Below the pieces are notes generated by a model. It had not been told where the DNA came from, did not search any database, and saw only the letters and a program-made list of their open reading frames with translations. The position numbers and the translations under genes are program-made. A stretch of 37,926 bases of DNA from an uncultured Prevotellaceae bacterium (GTDB taxonomy: Bacteria > Bacteroidota > Bacteroidia > Bacteroidales > Bacteroidaceae): contig OMXL01000023.1 of NCBI GenBank assembly GCA_900314985.1, positions 1 through 37,926 of the forward strand, read 5' to 3'. This document shows, one piece after another, positions 34,226 through 37,926 of the stretch (the stretch's first letter is position 1; every line of letters begins with the position of its first letter).

Positions 34226-36061
34226 ATGAAAATAGTTCGTAAAATATCAGTACTGGCCATGGCTGCACTGGTTACTGCAGTTGGGTTCACCAGCTGTAGC
34301 AATGACGACCTTGACACCAATCAGTACAACAAGAGCGGTGTGAACATTCTGGCCTTCGGTCCGATGCCCATCACCCGTGGCGAGACCATGCGCGTAACAG
34401 GTACAGAGTTTGACAAGGTCAGCGAGGTGCTCTTCCCTGAGGGCAACCAGAAAATCTCTGCCGCTACGACCTTTATCAGTGCAGACTTCACCCGTATCAG
34501 CGATGAGGAGTTGTCTGTTGTTATTCCCGACCAGTGTGTACCAGGCCAGCTGCGCCTGAAGACCACTGACGGTCAGATTATCACATCGAAGTCAAAGATC
34601 ACCTTCAGCGAGGAGGTTAAGGTTACTTCTATCGCTCCTAACCCCGTTCACCCAGGTGACGTTGTTACCATCAAGGGTGAGTTCGTATGGAACATCGGTC
34701 AGGTTGTATTCTTTGACCACGTAGCTGTCAATGCCGAGAACTTCGTCAAGAATACTCGCACTGAGATTCAGGTACAGGTTCCTATGGAGGCTAAGCCTGG
34801 TGATGTTGCTTGGAACGACGGTTCTGACGGTGCTGAGAATACCGTCATCACCAACCTGAATGTGGATGTTGCCAAGGCTACCGGAGTATCGAAAGCTACT
34901 CCTGACTTCGGTGAGGAGATTACCATTACTGGTGAGAACCTCGACCTGATAACCACTATCGACTTCCCGTCAGTAGCTGGTGTCACCGACTTTACAGTAG
35001 CTGAAGATGGCAAGTCTATCAAGGTGAAGGTTCCTGAGACCTCTACCTCTGGTTCTGTTGTTCTCAACGCTGCTTCTGGCCTGACAACAGCTATCGACAT
35101 CACCGTTCCTCTGGCAGCTGTCACCAGCACTAATCCTACGAAGGACGTGAAGGCTGGCCAGACCATCACCATCAAGGGTACCAACCTGAATCGCATTACT
35201 CATCTGATTCTACCTGCTATCGATGGCGAGTTCACCAACTTCACCAAGAGCGCTACTCAGATTACCTTCGTTGTTCCTGAGAAGATGGGTGATGGTAAGG
35301 TTACCCTCGTTCAGCATGCTAACTGGAGTGTAGAATCTGACAAGATTTCGATGTATAGCGAAGCTCCCGAGACCACTATCTGGACAGGTAACTTCTATAT
35401 CGGAAACTGGAACGCTGGCATGCAGGAATTGGCATGGGGCGGTTATGACTGGTCAACCGTTAAGCCTGGTCAGGTTCTGACAGTTTACCTGACGCCTGAC
35501 ATGTCACAGGGTTGGTCACAGATTCGTTTGGGTAATGGTTCATGGTCACCGTTGCCTGGTACTCCTGAGAAGTATGAGCTGACAGCAGAAGACACCAAGA
35601 TTTCAGTTACTCTGACACAGGAAATGATTGACGAGCTGGTTGCTAATGGTGGTCTCGTCATCTGCGGTGCATACTTCACCGTGACTAAGATTACGCTTTC
35701 TATCTTGGAAGAGGTTATCTGGAGTGGTTCTGTCACAATCAACTGGAGTGATCCTGTTGCAATGACTGCACTTGCTTATGGTGGTTACGACTGGAGTAAG
35801 GTTAAAGCAGGAACCACGCTGAAGCTCTATTACGAGGTCGACCCAACTCCTGGCTACATCAACATCCGTTTCGGTAATGGTTCATGGGCAGCTCTGCCCT
35901 CTACTCAGGGCTGGGGTTCTGATGGTAACGCTTCTCCAGATCCTTCTGAGACCAGCATCAAGACTGTACTCACAGCTGCTGACTTGACAGAGTTGACCAC
36001 AAATAACGGTCTCGTCATCTGCGGTGCAGGTATTACCTGTAAGAAAGTTGTTCTGCAGTAA
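34226..36061 (+). CDS. Surface lipoprotein with four TIG domains and two tandem C-terminal domains, probable glycan binder
   Basis: The 611-residue product has a lipoprotein signal ending GFTSC (C24). Four consecutive IPT/TIG Ig-like domains lie at about 37-128, 131-215, 217-294 and 297-377; each starts with a '..P..G..(V/I)TI.G' phrase. Two homologous C-terminal domains of about 110 residues follow (384-492 and 497-611). They share W(T/S)G, GGYDWS.VK.G, IR.GNGSW..LP and NGGLVICGA/NNGLVICGA. The exposed Trp and Tyr residues and the gene's place after SusCD and SGBP-B suggest glycan-binding modules carried on a long TIG stalk (inference). I do not recognise a named CBM family for them. The spacer upstream contains AT-rich near-repeats (GAATTAAG, CAATTAAG). 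Confidence 0.82.
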   Translation: MKIVRKISVLAMAALVTAVGFTSCSNDDLDTNQYNKSGVNILAFGPMPITRGETMRVTGTEFDKVSEVLFPEGNQKISAATTFISADFTRISDEELSVVIPDQCVPGQLRLKTTDGQIITSKSKITFSEEVKVTSIAPNPVHPGDVVTIKGEFVWNIGQVVFFDHVAVNAENFVKNTRTEIQVQVPMEAKPGDVAWNDGSDGAENTVITNLNVDVAKATGVSKATPDFGEEITITGENLDLITTIDFPSVAGVTDFTVAEDGKSIKVKVPETSTSGSVVLNAASGLTTAIDITVPLAAVTSTNPTKDVKAGQTITIKGTNLNRITHLILPAIDGEFTNFTKSATQITFVVPEKMGDGKVTLVQHANWSVESDKISMYSEAPETTIWTGNFYIGNWNAGMQELAWGGYDWSTVKPGQVLTVYLTPDMSQGWSQIRLGNGSWSPLPGTPEKYELTAEDTKISVTLTQEMIDELVANGGLVICGAYFTVTKITLSILEEVIWSGSVTINWSDPVAMTALAYGGYDWSKVKAGTTLKLYYEVDPTPGYINIRFGNGSWAALPSTQGWGSDGNASPDPSETSIKTVLTAADLTELTTNNGLVICGAGITCKKVVLQ

Positions 36062-36084
36062 TTATCAATATAAACGATATAATT

Positions 36085-37638
36085 ATGAAAATGAAATTTT
36101 TCAGCACATTATCATCTGTAGTGCTTATGGCATCTGCATTGTTCCTCGCTTCATGTAGCGATGATGACAATGCAGGAGGTACCTCTACACGCACCTCTCA
36201 GATATTGCTCCGCACCAATAGCCTCAGCGAAGGTGCAGAGTATGACGCACACACCCTGAAAGAAGTTAAACTCTCTTTCAACAATATGGTGACCATCAAT
36301 CCTAATGTCGACATCACCCTCAACGGCACCAAGCTGACAGCTGTCAGCGGCAGTACCACCACGATGGATGTTGTTATCGCCCTGCCCACCCTGCAGAGAG
36401 GCGTGAACTATAAGCTCGACATTCCTCAGGGTGCCTTCATTGGCAAGGTAGACAATCAGGCTCAGGCTCCTGCCCTCTCTGTGAACTTCACCACGAAGGC
36501 AGAGCCTACCCCACTCAGCAACGAGACCACTGCTTTGATGCAGAAGCTCGGCTGGGGCTGGAACCTCGGCAACCATTTCGAGACCAGCGGCGACGCTATA
36601 TCAGAAGGCTGGGGCTATTGGGATGGTGTAGAGGCCATCAGTGCCGAGTTGTTTAACAACATTGCTGCCGCAGGTGCCAAGACCGTTCGCATTCCTGTTA
36701 CATGGGATGTACACATGGAGGCCGATGGCACCATCAAGGCCGACTTCCTCAACGAGGTTGCCGGTGCTGTTGACAAGGCATTGGCTGCTGATCTTTATGT
36801 CATCATTAACAGTCACCACGACTCCTACGAGACCAATCTCGGCAATGCTGCCAACAACCCAGAGATTGCTGCTGCCGACCAGGCTCTGATTGTAAGCATC
36901 TGGACACAGGTAGCCACCAAGTTCAAAGACTATGGCGAGAAGCTCATCTTCGAAACCGTGAACGAGGTACATGCCGGAGATAACTGGAGCGTAGGAACTG
37001 ACGGAGAGTTTGCATTGCTCAACCAGTTCAATCAGGCTGCAGTAGATGCCATCCGTGCCACTGGCGGCAACAATGCCACACGCTGGATTGGCGTAGCAGG
37101 ATATGCTGCTAACATCAGTCTCACAGCCAACCATTTCCAGCTGCCTAACGACCCCGCTAAGCGACTGATGGTCAGCGCCCACTTCTATGATCCCAGCAAC
37201 TTCACGCTGACGCCTGAAAACAAAGATGGATATACTGAATGGGGCCATACCGCCGCATCAGGCAAATCATCTGGCGACAACGAAGAATACTATGTTGAGG
37301 ATGCACTCAAGACGCTGCAACAGAAATACATCGCCAACAACATTCCCGTCTATATTGGCGAGTATGGTTGCGTCATACAGACCAGCGAGCGCTCCAACCT
37401 CTTCCGCAACTACTATCTGGAGTATGTATGCCGCACTGCCTATCTCTGCAACCTTCCCGTCATGATGTGGGACAACAACTCTATCGGCGGTGGCAATGAG
37501 AAGCACGGCATCTTCAGCCACAGCGACGGCTCATACATCAATGGTCAGGAGCAGATGGTGAAGACCATGATTAAGGCAGCTACCAGCGACGACAAGAGCT
37601 ACACGTTGGAGTCTATCTACAACAATGCACCCCAATAA
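36085..37638 (+). CDS. GH5 endo-glycanase lipoprotein (mannanase or endoglucanase)
   Basis: The 517-residue product has a lipoprotein signal ending LFLASC (C24). An N-terminal Ig-like domain spans about 38-138. A GH5 (beta/alpha)8 catalytic domain spans about 145-500: GWGWNLGNHFE, TVRIPVTW (R202), INSHHD (H244, H245), acid/base E294 in FETVNEV, HFYDP (H366, Y368), nucleophile E426 in IGEYGCV and W462 in PVMMWDNNS. All catalytic residues of the family are present. The subfamily cannot be fixed by eye; endo-mannanase, endoglucanase acting on glucomannan, or xyloglucanase are possible, and the locus favours mannan or glucomannan. It is the last gene of the operon, 23 nt after the TIG protein, before a strong terminator. 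Confidence 0.9.
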   Translation: MKMKFFSTLSSVVLMASALFLASCSDDDNAGGTSTRTSQILLRTNSLSEGAEYDAHTLKEVKLSFNNMVTINPNVDITLNGTKLTAVSGSTTTMDVVIALPTLQRGVNYKLDIPQGAFIGKVDNQAQAPALSVNFTTKAEPTPLSNETTALMQKLGWGWNLGNHFETSGDAISEGWGYWDGVEAISAELFNNIAAAGAKTVRIPVTWDVHMEADGTIKADFLNEVAGAVDKALAADLYVIINSHHDSYETNLGNAANNPEIAAADQALIVSIWTQVATKFKDYGEKLIFETVNEVHAGDNWSVGTDGEFALLNQFNQAAVDAIRATGGNNATRWIGVAGYAANISLTANHFQLPNDPAKRLMVSAHFYDPSNFTLTPENKDGYTEWGHTAASGKSSGDNEEYYVEDALKTLQQKYIANNIPVYIGEYGCVIQTSERSNLFRNYYLEYVCRTAYLCNLPVMMWDNNSIGGGNEKHGIFSHSDGSYINGQEQMVKTMIKAATSDDKSYTLESIYNNAPQ

Positions 37639-37661
37639 GGTGATTGTTCGCTAACAACAAG

Positions 37662-37697
37662 AATGAGGGTAGGTCAAACTTCTGACCTACCCTCATT
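37662..37697. terminator. Bidirectional terminator between GH5 and the smalltalk gene
   Basis: The perfect 15-bp stem AATGAGGGTAGGTCA / TGACCTACCCTCATT with a 6-nt loop lies between two convergent genes. It has only weak T-runs on either side. Confidence 0.8.
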
Positions 37698-37701
37698 TCC
37701 T

Positions 37702-37797
37702 TTACATACAGCTGGTCACTCCCAGCGTGGTTCCCAGTGCTGTCAGCACTGTCACGATGATCTGTATCAACGTCTTCCAAAACTCCTTGTTCTTCAT
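37702..37797 (-). CDS. Smalltalk-type micro-protein
   Basis: The 31-residue product begins MKNKEFWKTLIQ and ends with a hydrophobic helix and GTTLGVTSCM. This pattern (short Lys/Trp start, one hydrophobic stretch, TALxTTLGVTSC end) matches the 'smalltalk' micro-proteins of Bacteroidales, which in many genomes lie next to an HU-like DNA-binding protein gene and an N-acetylmuramoyl-L-alanine amidase gene. Those neighbours would be past the right edge or are absent. Function is unknown; the terminal Cys resembles a lipobox but no mature protein would follow. The gene is convergent with GH5. Confidence 0.8.
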   Translation of the reverse strand: MKNKEFWKTLIQIIVTVLTALGTTLGVTSCM

Positions 37798-37839
37798 ACG
37801 CTTCTACTTCTTTGTAAACAACAATTTTTTTTAACAAAC

Positions 37840-37866
37840 CACGAATTTCACTAATTTCACTAATTT
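37840..37866 (-). repeat. 9-nt repeat upstream of the smalltalk gene
   Basis: On the minus strand AAATTAGTG occurs twice, followed by AAATTCGTG: three 9-nt units in tandem, 43 nt before the smalltalk ATG. It is comparable in position to the 7-nt tracts elsewhere in the window, but with a different unit. The rest of 37798-37926 is AT-rich with no gene seen. Confidence 0.75.
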
Positions 37867-37926
37867 TTGGCTTGCGCCCTACATGTTTTTTTCAAACAGA
37901 AATTATCAAAAATTATTCAGAAATTA

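Noticed and set aside
1-37926. tRNA, rRNA, insertion sequences, prophage or attachment sites
   Set aside because: No cloverleaf, rRNA segment, transposase, integrase or flanking target duplication was recognised by reading both strands.

Overview
The window looks like a chromosomal segment of a Bacteroidales bacterium, most likely Prevotellaceae (Prevotella/Segatella/Xylanibacter-like). This rests on SusC/SusD pairs, the Bacteroidetes -7 promoter box TAnnTTTG in front of several genes, near absence of Shine-Dalgarno sequences, a gliding/T9SS type C-terminal domain, a complex I operon without nuoE, nuoF and nuoG, and a 'smalltalk' micro-protein gene. No rRNA, tRNA, CRISPR array, transposase or phage gene was seen.

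Layout. (1) 1-9.1 kb holds envelope and housekeeping genes: an outer-membrane beta-barrel gene broken by a 52-bp tandem duplication (1-493, minus); a LysM plus periplasmic-binding-protein-like protein (minus); a small protein with a gliding-motility C-terminal domain, then uvrA and an exported flavodoxin (plus); a gene remnant with palindromic repeats; and two exported proteins (minus). (2) 9.1-19.2 kb is a ten-gene minus-strand operon, nuoA-B-CD-H-I-J-K-L-M-N. It encodes the membrane and quinone modules of respiratory complex I with no NADH-oxidising module. A promoter precedes nuoA and a hairpin terminator follows nuoN. (3) 19.4-19.6 kb is a small HTH regulator with its own promoter and terminator. 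(4) 19.7-37.6 kb is a beta-mannan utilisation locus transcribed in both directions from a control region at 27.54-27.77 kb. Leftward: acetyl esterase, GH26 mannanase, GH130 mannosylglucose phosphorylase, GPH-type sugar symporter, cellobiose/mannobiose 2-epimerase and a PafA-type alkaline phosphatase. Rightward: SusC, SusD, two surface glycan-binding lipoproteins with TIG folds, and a GH5 endo-glycanase lipoprotein. (5) At the right edge a bidirectional terminator separates GH5 from a 31-residue smalltalk gene.

How the locus probably works (inference from known families). GH5 and the TIG lipoproteins bind and cut (acetylated) mannan or glucomannan at the cell surface, and SusCD imports oligosaccharides. 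The esterase and GH26 trim them to mannobiose, and the GPH symporter carries the disaccharide into the cytoplasm. The epimerase turns mannobiose into mannosyl-glucose, and GH130 phosphorolyses this to mannose-1-phosphate and glucose. The order GH26, GH130, symporter, epimerase matches the mannan pathway described in Bacteroides fragilis. The locus encodes no alpha-galactosidase, exo-beta-mannosidase or transcriptional regulator within the window.

The least explained signals are repeats. Four CCCTCC...GGAGGG palindromes lie in frame inside uvrA. Tracts of 7-nt repeats fill spacers directly in front of start codons. A palindromic terminator family (TACAGCTRATACG) occurs at two sites. A perfect 52-bp duplication disrupts a signal-peptide region. 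Paired direct repeats with 21-22 bp spacing sit in the mannan control region.
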